NCBI GenBank assembly: GCA_003645385.1
Contig: QNEY01000020.1
Coordinates: 1-13,180 of the forward strand
DNA from: Gammaproteobacteria bacterium
Lineage (GTDB): Bacteria > Pseudomonadota > Gammaproteobacteria > Nitrosococcales > Methylophagaceae
DNA length: 13,180 nucleotides
Reading direction: 5' to 3'
Position numbers and translations under genes: made by a program
Shown here: positions 8,118 to 13,180 of the stretch, piece by piece
Layout: every line of letters begins with the position of its first letter
How positions within the stretch are numbered: the stretch's first letter is position 1
Notes under the pieces: model-generated
Told to the model about the DNA's origin: nothing
Databases searched by the model: none
The model's input: only the letters and a program-made list of their open reading frames with translations

Positions 8118-9142
8118 AAAATAATATCAACTTGTTGATGTTGCATGATCGGTGGTAGAGATTTCATACCTTGCTCTTTCATCAAAAGTAGAAGTTCCAT
8201 AGGGTTTGTTGATAGTGATTGTCTCAGGCCAACATAAGATGTTGTTAGGCGAGGGTTGATATCAATGACAATAGCCTTTTGATTTGTTAACACAAGATCA
8301 ATTCCTACAAATCCCCATAGACCTGGAATAGCTTGCTGGATTTTCTTGGCTAGCAACAATGCTTCAGATATAGAGAAAATTATAGGGCTGATACCATTGA
8401 CCACGCAACCGTTAAATATCAATTTGTTATGTTCACGGCTAATTTGTTGTTGGTTTATCGCTAGCACAAGCACATCATTTTCAGATATTAATAATGATAA
8501 ACTTGCAGCTATTCCTTGGTGGTAGGCTTGGATAAGATTGTGCTGTAAGACCTCAATGGGTTGTTGGAAAAGATGCTGTTCCAGTTCAGAAACTGAATCG
8601 AATATTAACGTATCAACACAGCCTGCACCATCAATTGGTTTCATAATATAACCATCAGGCTGTACAAATCGTTGCTGTGGCCAATTACTTGCTAGACAGC
8701 TTGTGGATGTAGTTATATTGTGATGATTAAGTTGTTGATCACAGCTTAGTTTGTTGGTGGTCAGTGCAATGGCTGCAGGCTGACAACCTAAGATCATTTT
8801 TCCATGATCGTGAACTTGTTGCTGAAGCTTGGTCAGAACATTATTTGTTTCAGGTGCGATAATAAAAACTGCATTACAGAGTTTCAGGTTCTGTAGCCAT
8901 AATTGTTGGAACTCTGATGGGCTAGAAATCTTGTTGCATTGATGACGTACGTCATCATCGATAGCATTGCTGATATTGGGCAGCCTTGCATCGCGTAGAA
9001 TGGACAGTTCCAATTGCGGTAAGGCATGACAATCAGCGAGTACAGCAGATAACATTTCATCACCTTCTCGAGCGAGACAGCTAGGAAGGTCCTGATCGAT
9101 AAGAGCGCCACTAGTGATATGTTCGTAAACAAATAGTTTCAT
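8114..9142 (-). CDS. ATP-grasp ligase of the H4MPT/methanofuran cluster (OrfY/MfnD type)
   Basis: 342 aa. The N-terminus MKLFVYEHITSGAL is typical of the ATP-grasp family found in methylotroph C1 islands (called OrfY there). ATP-grasp elements are GYIMKPIDGAGCVDT at residues 164-178 and GFVGIDLVLT...IVIDINPRLTTSYVGLR at 277-307, which carries the metal-binding Asp/Asn. Archaeal MfnD, also ATP-grasp, links glutamate to tyramine. With MfnA-, MfnE- and MfnF-like genes in the same operon, a gamma-glutamyl ligase acting on tyramine or tyrosine is the best guess. It is the first gene of the operon. No Shine-Dalgarno is seen before the ATG, yet the conserved N-terminus fixes the start. Gln is 32 of 342 residues by my count, well above its aroB neighbour. 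Catalytic specificity is not provable here. Confidence 0.7.
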   Translation of the reverse strand: MKLFVYEHITSGALIDQDLPSCLAREGDEMLSAVLADCHALPQLELSILRDARLPNISNAIDDDVRHQCNKISSPSEFQQLWLQNLKLCNAVFIIAPETNNVLTKLQQQVHDHGKMILGCQPAAIALTTNKLSCDQQLNHHNITTSTSCLASNWPQQRFVQPDGYIMKPIDGAGCVDTLIFDSVSELEQHLFQQPIEVLQHNLIQAYHQGIAASLSLLISENDVLVLAINQQQISREHNKLIFNGCVVNGISPIIFSISEALLLAKKIQQAIPGLWGFVGIDLVLTNQKAIVIDINPRLTTSYVGLRQSLSTNPMELLLLMKEQGMKSLPPIMQHQQVDIIL

Positions 9143-9153
9143 CGGATAGACGT

Positions 9154-9159
9154 AAAGGA
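9154..9159 (+). promoter_or_regulatory. Ribosome binding site deciding the GTG start of the HisA-like gene
   Basis: AAAGGA stands 6 bp before GTG at 9166. It lies in the 23-bp divergent gap and supports GTG as the start, since the protein then begins with the family-typical PVIDLMGG barrel strand. Confidence 0.6.
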
Positions 9160-9165
9160 AATTGT

Positions 9166-9858
9166 GTGGAAATTATACCGGTCATTGATTTAATGGGGGG
9201 AATTGTTGTACATGCACGTGGTGGTGACCGTGAGCGTTACCCACCATTAGAGTCTGTACTTACTCAACATGTTCAACCAGAAAAAGTGATTGCAGATCTG
9301 TTAGATGTTTATCCATTCAAACAATTCTATTTGGCTGATCTGGATGCTATTTTTGAACAAAATCCTGATTTAGATCTATATCATCTTTTGATGGAAAAAT
9401 TTCCAGAAATAATATTCTGGATCGATATGGGAATTCAAACACAGCAACAGTGGGCTATCCTGAATAAGGCCAAGCGTATTAAGTTCATAATTGCTAGTGA
9501 AACATTGAAAGACTTAAACTTGTTAGAAGCAGAAAGAAATTCAGTATTGTCTTTAGACTTCCAATACGGGGGGTTCTTGGGTGAACCTGATTTATGGAGG
9601 CAACCAGATATTTGGCCAAAAAATGTTATTGTGATGAATCTGGATTATATTGGAGCTCAAGCAGGCCCAGATATCAATTTACTACAACAAGTTAGATCGA
9701 GGCGAACGGATGTAAAAATATTTGCAGCGGGGGGCGTTAGAAATAAGCAGGATCTAGCAGTTTTGAAGCAGAAAGGTATTGCAGGTGTACTCATTGCCAG
9801 TGCGTTGCACAATGGCAAGTTAAGTGTTTCAACACTTAACAGTTTCTTGAATCGATAA
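9166..9858 (+). CDS. HisA/HisF-related (beta/alpha)8-barrel protein of H4MPT gene clusters
   Basis: 230 aa, GTG start with an AAAGGA ribosome site. The N-terminus EIIPVIDLMGGIVVHARGG resembles HisA, with Asp8 at the place of the HisA catalytic acid. A second acid, Asp131 in SVLSLDFQYGG, lies where HisA keeps its other catalytic Asp. IFAAGGVRNKQDLAVLKQKGIAGVLIASAL near the C-terminus matches the phosphate-binding strands 7 and 8. This is the 'HisA-related' group shared by methanogens and H4MPT-using methylotrophs, not the histidine enzyme: no other his gene is near, and fae and the mfn-like operon flank it. The function is unknown. A sugar-phosphate isomerisation in H4MPT synthesis is conceivable. 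Transcription must start inside the divergent ligase gene. Confidence 0.8.
   Translation: MEIIPVIDLMGGIVVHARGGDRERYPPLESVLTQHVQPEKVIADLLDVYPFKQFYLADLDAIFEQNPDLDLYHLLMEKFPEIIFWIDMGIQTQQQWAILNKAKRIKFIIASETLKDLNLLEAERNSVLSLDFQYGGFLGEPDLWRQPDIWPKNVIVMNLDYIGAQAGPDINLLQQVRSRRTDVKIFAAGGVRNKQDLAVLKQKGIAGVLIASALHNGKLSVSTLNSFLNR
9172..9177 (-). promoter_or_regulatory. Candidate -10 element for the five-gene mfn/pabB operon
   Basis: Read on the minus strand this is a perfect TATAAT, 29 bp upstream of the ATG at 9142. It would place the transcript start near 9165 and give a leader of about 23 nt. It lies inside codons 3-4 of the divergent HisA-like gene. A 17-bp spacer puts only CCCCCC at the -35 place, so if it works it would need an activator. 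A chance match in AT-rich codons is possible. Confidence 0.4.
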
Positions 9859-9860
9859 TA

Positions 9861-9894
9861 AACCACCGTTCCTTTGTTAAAAGGAACGGTGGTT
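9861..9894. terminator. Bidirectional terminator between the convergent HisA-like gene and fae
   Basis: A perfect 15-bp inverted repeat (9861-9875 with 9880-9894, arm AACCACCGTTCCTTT) has a 4-nt loop. It occupies the 55-bp space between the two stop codons. The T-tracts on either side are short (TTAT on plus, TTTATTA on minus), so termination strength is uncertain, but place and symmetry fit a shared terminator. Confidence 0.8.
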
Positions 9895-9913
9895 ATCTAT
9901 CAGAGCTTACAAT

Positions 9914-10432
9914 TTAGCTGGCAGCAAATGGATGCTCACTAGCTTTATATTGTGCTACAACGTCAGCTGCTTTTGGCTCACGAGCAACAGCACGTTTGAT
10001 TGATTCTTTAGTTGCACGATAGTTCCAATCTTGGATTTTTGCATCACTATCAGCAGTTGGTGAAATGAATACACCAACACAGATGAAGCAATCATCAGCT
10101 TCAGCCATTGGGATAGTGCCATCTTCAACACATTCAGCAACAGCCATGGCGACACCACGTTGTGCTGGGCCGAACATTTGTACGGCTTGCTTCATGTTTT
10201 TGATAGTTACTTTATTGAACATAACTGTGGCTGGTTTAACCATCAAGTTTGGTGCAACAACAGCTAATAAGCCGTTAACACCTGCTTTTTGGTCTGTCAT
10301 TGTGCGGCAGAAAGCATCTTCTGCAGCTGAGCCACGTGGGCCCATTAGTAAGTCAATGTGAGCAACGTTGTCTAGGTCACCATCTTCAATGACCAAGGAT
10401 TCACCTACAAGTACGCGATCGATAACTGGCAT
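9914..10432 (-). CDS. fae: Formaldehyde-activating enzyme Fae
   Basis: Condenses formaldehyde with tetrahydromethanopterin to methylene-H4MPT, the entry step of the pathway and a key defence against formaldehyde; cytoplasmic. 172 aa, the usual size of stand-alone Fae (no Hps fusion). Conserved stretches are NVAHIDLLMGPRG at residues 22-34 (His25 is the conserved active-site histidine region), APNLMVKPATVMFNKVTI at 60-77, QMFGPAQRGVAMAV at 85-98 and AKIQDWNYRATKESIKRA at 131-148. The start is backed by AGGAA at 10444-10440, 7 nt before the ATG. It is the last gene of the mch-side group but has its own probable promoter in the 133-bp gap upstream, as expected for a very abundant protein. It ends at a convergent terminator. 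Confidence 0.97.
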   Translation of the reverse strand: MPVIDRVLVGESLVIEDGDLDNVAHIDLLMGPRGSAAEDAFCRTMTDQKAGVNGLLAVVAPNLMVKPATVMFNKVTIKNMKQAVQMFGPAQRGVAMAVAECVEDGTIPMAEADDCFICVGVFISPTADSDAKIQDWNYRATKESIKRAVAREPKAADVVAQYKASEHPFAAS

Positions 10433-10455
10433 GTTATTTTTCCTGTTCCAAAAAT

Positions 10456-10461
10456 ATTATA
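10456..10461 (-). promoter_or_regulatory. Candidate -10 element of the fae promoter
   Basis: Minus-strand TATAAT, a perfect consensus, 23 bp upstream of the fae ATG. The predicted start near 10449 leaves a leader of about 17 nt that still contains the AGGAA ribosome site. No TTGACA-like -35 lies 16-18 bp upstream; an inverted repeat occupies that place instead. Confidence 0.55.
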
Positions 10462-10477
10462 AAAAGGCCCATTTTCC

Positions 10478-10506
10478 CCTCGCCTTACTCATTAAGAAAG
10501 GTGAGG
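10478..10506. promoter_or_regulatory. Inverted repeat at the -35 region of fae, possible activator operator
   Basis: Arms CCTCGCCTT (10478-10486) and AAGGTGAGG (10498-10506) match at 8 of 9 positions around an 11-nt centre. The inner edge is T-N11-A, the spacing found in LysR-type sites. The centre is near -43 relative to the start predicted from TATAAT. No T-run follows on either strand, so it is not a standard terminator. A regulator site is inferred. Confidence 0.45.
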
Positions 10507-10509
10507 TTA

Positions 10510-10529
10510 TACGTATTAAAGGAAACGTA
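10510..10529. repeat. Short inverted repeat upstream of fae
   Basis: TACGT (10510-10514) and ACGTA (10525-10529) face each other across 10 nt. It is short and could be chance. It is listed because it lies between two longer dyads in the same 133-bp gap. Confidence 0.2.
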
Positions 10530-10537
10530 CACCCTGC

Positions 10538-10558
10538 TCAGTATTTTAATGATACTGA
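10538..10558. repeat. Inverted repeat just after the CitG-like stop codon
   Basis: Perfect 7-bp arms TCAGTAT (10538-10544) and ATACTGA (10552-10558) enclose 7 nt. On the minus strand it starts 7 bp after the stop of the CitG-like gene. It lacks a T-run, so it may be an operator of fae or a weak 3'-end hairpin. Confidence 0.35.
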
Positions 10559-10565
10559 AATTCGT

Positions 10566-11414
10566 TTAACAAAACGTCTGTTCAAATGCGTAGACTAACA
10601 ACGTTGCTGCGGTCATATCTGCAGTTGTCCCCGGATTTATCGCTTTGTGTTTTAATTCATTGTCCCATAGGATGATATCGGCACTCAATTGGCTTAACTT
10701 TTTGTTTTTACTTATCTTATCAGTTAAAAGTCTTGCCTTTTCTGTCACCTGTTGGGCACATTTCAAACCTTGTTTTCGACATATCAAGGTATCTGGAATG
10801 CTAGATAGAAACCTAAGATACGCGAAAGCGGTTGCCCATTCAACACTTTCCCCACAATTTATTGCAGATGTCAAATTAGGTAAACCAATAGAAAGTATTT
10901 CATCATAGTTGTTTACATACTGTCTTGCGACTGAGTCACGTTTTTTTGCCATTTCCATTGCTTGTTTTAGGGTGATGGTTGGTCTGGATTGAATATCGTG
11001 TTGCTCAACCTTTCCCATGCCACCAGCTTCAGCTAAACGAATAGCTTGATAACATAGTTTTGCATCATCAATTGAGAGATTGTTTAGCACCTTATCTAAT
11101 GCTTTCGACAATTGTTCAAATTTTGTACAGTGCTGTATGGCGACGCAAAGTGGGGCGAATAACAACACAATGCCAAGATTGGTATTACAGTCAACTATCT
11201 TTCTGGTTGCTGTGATGGCTTGCAAGATCATTTCACCCACAGTGATATTAGGCTGAGACATGATAGGCGCTATAGCATGAGCACTATTGATAAAATCAGC
11301 GACTTGCATATTATGACCATCACTTAAACAATTAACATTGCCAGGTTTGGGTGCGGACACTTCCTGTTCACAGGCCCACACTATACAGTTATGGATAATA
11401 CTAGTACTTAGCAT
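10566..11414 (-). CDS. CitG-like protein (triphosphoribosyl-dephospho-CoA synthase family) of the H4MPT cluster
   Basis: 282 aa. CitG family marks are EVSAPKPGNVNCLSDGHNM at 18-36, DCNTNLGIVLLFAPL at 75-89 (matching the NT..G motif) and PGTTADMTAATLLVYAFE at 261-278. True CitG attaches a triphosphoribosyl group from ATP to dephospho-CoA for citrate lyase. No citrate lyase or malonate decarboxylase gene is here; instead it lies between fae and a RimK-like gene beside mch. The same mch / RimK-like / CitG-like / fae grouping is known from methylotrophs such as Methylorubrum extorquens (orf5, orf7). The start at 11414 overlaps the upstream gene by 14 bp, so they are co-translated or at least one transcript. 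Its reaction is unknown; a ribosyl transfer in cofactor synthesis is inferred only from family chemistry. Confidence 0.75.
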   Translation of the reverse strand: MLSTSIIHNCIVWACEQEVSAPKPGNVNCLSDGHNMQVADFINSAHAIAPIMSQPNITVGEMILQAITATRKIVDCNTNLGIVLLFAPLCVAIQHCTKFEQLSKALDKVLNNLSIDDAKLCYQAIRLAEAGGMGKVEQHDIQSRPTITLKQAMEMAKKRDSVARQYVNNYDEILSIGLPNLTSAINCGESVEWATAFAYLRFLSSIPDTLICRKQGLKCAQQVTEKARLLTDKISKNKKLSQLSADIILWDNELKHKAINPGTTADMTAATLLVYAFEQTFC

Positions 11415-12327
11415 GGCCCAGCGTAGTATTTACGGATGTTTGAATGCGAGTGGCTAATGCTTGAGCAAGATGCTGTGCGATATTAATACCTGTTGCTTGG
11501 TAGAGTCCTTTCCAAGCCGGAACACTATTTACTTCTAATATCGTATAACTACCATCTTGATTACGAATTAAATCAACACCGGCATAGTCAGCTTGTACTG
11601 CCCGGGTTGCATCGATTGCAAGTTGTTCCATTTCAGATGTGACAGTTGTGGTAAAACAGTCAGCGCCTTGGGCAAAGTTGGTTATCCAGTGTTGAGAGCG
11701 GCGGGACATGGCTGCACATACTTGACTATCAATAACCATTAAACGCCAGTCTTGCCATAGCTCTTGTTCAAAAGGTGCAATATATTCCTGCATATAAAAT
11801 GTATTACCGACAGGCTTGATAGCATCGAATTGATCTAAATTTGTGATTTTTTCAATACCTTTACCCTGGCAGCCAAATAAAGGTTTAATAACTAAGGCGA
11901 TATCTTTGTAAAATTGTTGGGCAGCAATTTTTCTGGCGAGGATACTATTTTCACAGGCCCATGTTTTGGGGGTGTTAAGTCTTGCAAGATGTAATCTTAG
12001 TGATGTCCTTGCCTTGTCCACTGTATGTTCAATTGCACTAGCCGGGTTGAATACGGGTACATTAAGTTCAGCTAAAGTATGTAATACATCCATACGCAAG
12101 GTGATTTGCTCAAGACTACCTGGTGCGATACCTCTCACCATTGCAGCGGCAGGAAGTTGATCTTCAAAGCCAGGGATAATAAGACCGGTTGGATGGTCTA
12201 GATCGATGGTACATTCTGCTAGATCAGTTAGAACTGCAGTTATACCAAGTGATTGCAAAGCATTAACTAGCTGTTCGCTATGCCAGCCGTGGGTATCATT
12301 GAAGATGACAACTTTAGGTGGAGACAT
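11401..12327 (-). CDS. RimK-like ATP-grasp ligase of the H4MPT cluster (orf5-type)
   Basis: 308 aa. The N-terminal part starts KVVIFNDTHGWHSEQLVNAL. DKARTSLRLHLARLNTPKTW (104-123) precedes the ATP-grasp domain, whose visible elements are VIKPLFGCQGKGIEKI at 146-161, YAGVDLIRN at 248-256 and ILEVNSVPAWKGLYQATG at 263-280 (metal-binding Glu/Asn). This is the RimK branch, whose members add glutamate to proteins or to cofactors such as F420 and H4MPT. Here it lies directly after mch and before the CitG-like gene. I recall that the M. extorquens counterpart has been tied to methylofuran, but a polyglutamate ligase for either cofactor fits the sequence. No Shine-Dalgarno precedes the ATG; an AT-rich palindrome lies there instead. 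Confidence 0.75.
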   Translation of the reverse strand: MSPPKVVIFNDTHGWHSEQLVNALQSLGITAVLTDLAECTIDLDHPTGLIIPGFEDQLPAAAMVRGIAPGSLEQITLRMDVLHTLAELNVPVFNPASAIEHTVDKARTSLRLHLARLNTPKTWACENSILARKIAAQQFYKDIALVIKPLFGCQGKGIEKITNLDQFDAIKPVGNTFYMQEYIAPFEQELWQDWRLMVIDSQVCAAMSRRSQHWITNFAQGADCFTTTVTSEMEQLAIDATRAVQADYAGVDLIRNQDGSYTILEVNSVPAWKGLYQATGINIAQHLAQALATRIQTSVNTTLGHAKY

Positions 12328-12332
12328 TGATT

Positions 12333-12345
12333 GATATTAAATATC
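12333..12345. repeat. AT-rich palindrome before the RimK-like gene
   Basis: GATATT-A-AATATC is a perfect palindrome 5 bp upstream of the RimK-like ATG, covering the place where a ribosome site would be. It touches the larger hairpin next to it. It could limit translation or be chance AT-rich sequence. Confidence 0.25.
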
Positions 12346-12381
12346 TAGAGCAGCATCAAGTTTGCTTAATGCTGCTCTAGA
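12344..12381 (-). terminator. Stem-loop between mch and the RimK-like gene (attenuator or 3'-end hairpin)
   Basis: A perfect 13-bp stem (12344-12356 with 12369-12381, arm TCTAGAGCAGCAT) continues after one mismatch with three more pairs around a 4-nt loop. It begins 10 bp after the mch stop. The minus-strand tail is TATTTAAT, not a real T-run, so partial termination or mRNA 3'-end protection is more likely than a full stop. It would lower downstream genes relative to mch. Confidence 0.55.
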
Positions 12382-12391
12382 ATAATTAAAC

Positions 12392-13180
12392 TTATAAACC
12401 AAATGAAATAGTTAATAATTCAGGGTTCAACTCGCCAGCGGTAAAGCTCTTGCCAGTATTCGCATTAGTAACAATGACTTTTGCAGGGCTGAATAACATT
12501 GGATCAACTTTAAAGAAATCAAAATCATAAGACTTGAATACTTCACCGAATGGACGGCCATAGTCTGAAGAGGTATTACTTGGTAACTTTTCAGCTAAGT
12601 CTTGTGCTTCTTCATCTGTTGATTTAACAAATAAGTGCACCATGCCACCATAAAGAATGGCATCATTAGTGCGGCCCATACCGGTCATGAAATCTCCACC
12701 CGGTGGTGCAACAGGTGTAACACCAAAGCCATCAATAATTTTTTCCATTGGAAAATGTAATGTATGTGCTTTATGCATTGCCACTTCAAGTATGCGGATG
12801 GCTATTTGCATTACGCCAGCGAGACTTGATGTTGGTGTCAAAATAAAGGTTAGATCTTCAGGTTTAATACCGCAGTTATCAGCCACTTTTTCAGCGACCT
12901 CAATAGGTGGTAATGAATCAACTTCTAATACGATAGTTGTTGTTTTTGCTTCATCTTTGTAGCCAAATTCTTTTAATACTTCTTCACGACCTGCTAGTGC
13001 ACGGCCAGGGCCGGAACCTAGAGCAAAGAATTTTTCATGCGATAAACTCCAACCCGCATATTGGCTACCTAAACAACTTAATACCGGCGTTTTAGCATGA
13101 ACATTAACCGACCAAGGCCAGTTATCAAAACCACTATTAGTACCTAATGTGACGGTACCTAAACCACCCATGCAGATTTC
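12392..13180 (-). CDS. mch: Methenyltetrahydromethanopterin cyclohydrolase Mch (5' part beyond window)
   Basis: Hydrolyses methenyl-H4MPT to N5-formyl-H4MPT in cytoplasmic formaldehyde oxidation. About 263 residues are visible and the frame runs open to the window edge (…EICMGGLGTVTLG), so the N-terminal fifth or so of the usual 310-330 aa is missing. Family stretches seen are WPWSVNVHAKTPVLSCLGSQ, FFALGSGPGRALAGREE, FILTPTSSLAGVMQIAIRILE, MHKAHTLHFPMEKIIDGFG and MGRTNDAILYGG. It leads the run mch / RimK-like / CitG-like towards fae. A hairpin follows its stop. Nothing suggests loss of function. Confidence 0.97.
   Translation of the reverse strand, partial: EICMGGLGTVTLGTNSGFDNWPWSVNVHAKTPVLSCLGSQYAGWSLSHEKFFALGSGPGRALAGREEVLKEFGYKDEAKTTTIVLEVDSLPPIEVAEKVADNCGIKPEDLTFILTPTSSLAGVMQIAIRILEVAMHKAHTLHFPMEKIIDGFGVTPVAPPGGDFMTGMGRTNDAILYGGMVHLFVKSTDEEAQDLAEKLPSNTSSDYGRPFGEVFKSYDFDFFKVDPMLFSPAKVIVTNANTGKSFTAGELNPELLTISFGL

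Noticed and set aside
9166..9858. Calling the TIM barrel histidine-pathway HisA
   Set aside because: No his genes are near, sequence beyond the barrel core motifs differs, and the position between C1 genes matches the HisA-related group of H4MPT users.
10478..10506. Reading the dyad upstream of fae as a terminator of the CitG-like gene
   Set aside because: No T-run follows on the minus strand, and the mismatch gives a C-A clash in that transcript; the operator reading is preferred.
10368..10598. Plus-strand 76-codon reading frame crossing the fae start and the gap upstream
   Set aside because: It begins antisense to fae, has no ribosome site or recognisable protein features, and runs through the fae promoter region; treated as a chance frame.
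10645..10908. Plus-strand 87-codon frame opposite the CitG-like gene
   Set aside because: It is entirely antisense to conserved CitG-family motifs and has no start signal; its hydrophobic look comes from the complement of Lys- and Leu-rich codons.
1..13180. Mobile elements, CRISPR arrays, tRNA or rRNA genes
   Set aside because: No transposase, integrase, direct-repeat array or RNA-gene-like segment was recognised; nearly all bases are in assigned genes.

Overview
The window reads as a chromosomal piece of a methylotrophic gammaproteobacterium. A type IV pilus secretin, aroK, aroB and a DamX-like SPOR protein follow one another in the order familiar from gammaproteobacterial genomes. Joined to them is a block of genes for tetrahydromethanopterin (H4MPT)-linked C1 metabolism: formaldehyde-activating enzyme, methenyl-H4MPT cyclohydrolase and cofactor-biosynthesis genes. 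The DNA is moderately AT-rich. A Methylophaga-like or methanotroph relative is plausible, but I cannot fix the genus from sequence alone.

Layout. 1-655 (+) is the 3' end of pilQ, closed by a strong hairpin terminator. 755-3894 (+) holds aroK, aroB and damX. 3869-9142 (-) is a tight five-gene operon, read right to left: ATP-grasp ligase (OrfY/MfnD type), MfnF-like, pabB, MfnE-like kinase, MfnA-like decarboxylase. Junctions are 4-bp overlaps or 4-bp gaps, and the operon converges on damX with a 26-bp overlap. 9166-9858 (+) is a HisA-related TIM barrel that starts only 23 bp from the divergent ligase gene. 9914-13180 (-) carries fae, a CitG-like gene, a RimK-like ATP-grasp ligase and the 3' part of mch, in the direction mch > rimK-like > citG-like > fae. 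No gap without a gene exceeds 133 bp.

How the genes work together. Fae condenses formaldehyde with H4MPT, and Mch acts later in the same oxidation route. The five-gene operon looks like a methanofuran/methylofuran module: decarboxylase, furan-phosphate kinase, coupling enzyme and glutamate ligase. It also has a dedicated aminodeoxychorismate synthase to feed p-aminobenzoate into H4MPT. The CitG-like, HisA-like and RimK-like genes have no proven step that I can name, and they are the most interesting candidates for unassigned reactions of H4MPT or methylofuran synthesis. The formyltransferase/hydrolase complex, methylene-H4MPT dehydrogenase, beta-RFAP synthase, MfnB and MfnC are not in the window.

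Regulation visible in sequence: a perfect TATAAT without a recognisable -35 lies upstream of both fae and the five-gene operon. The fae one is preceded by three inverted repeats, one of them placed where an activator would sit.
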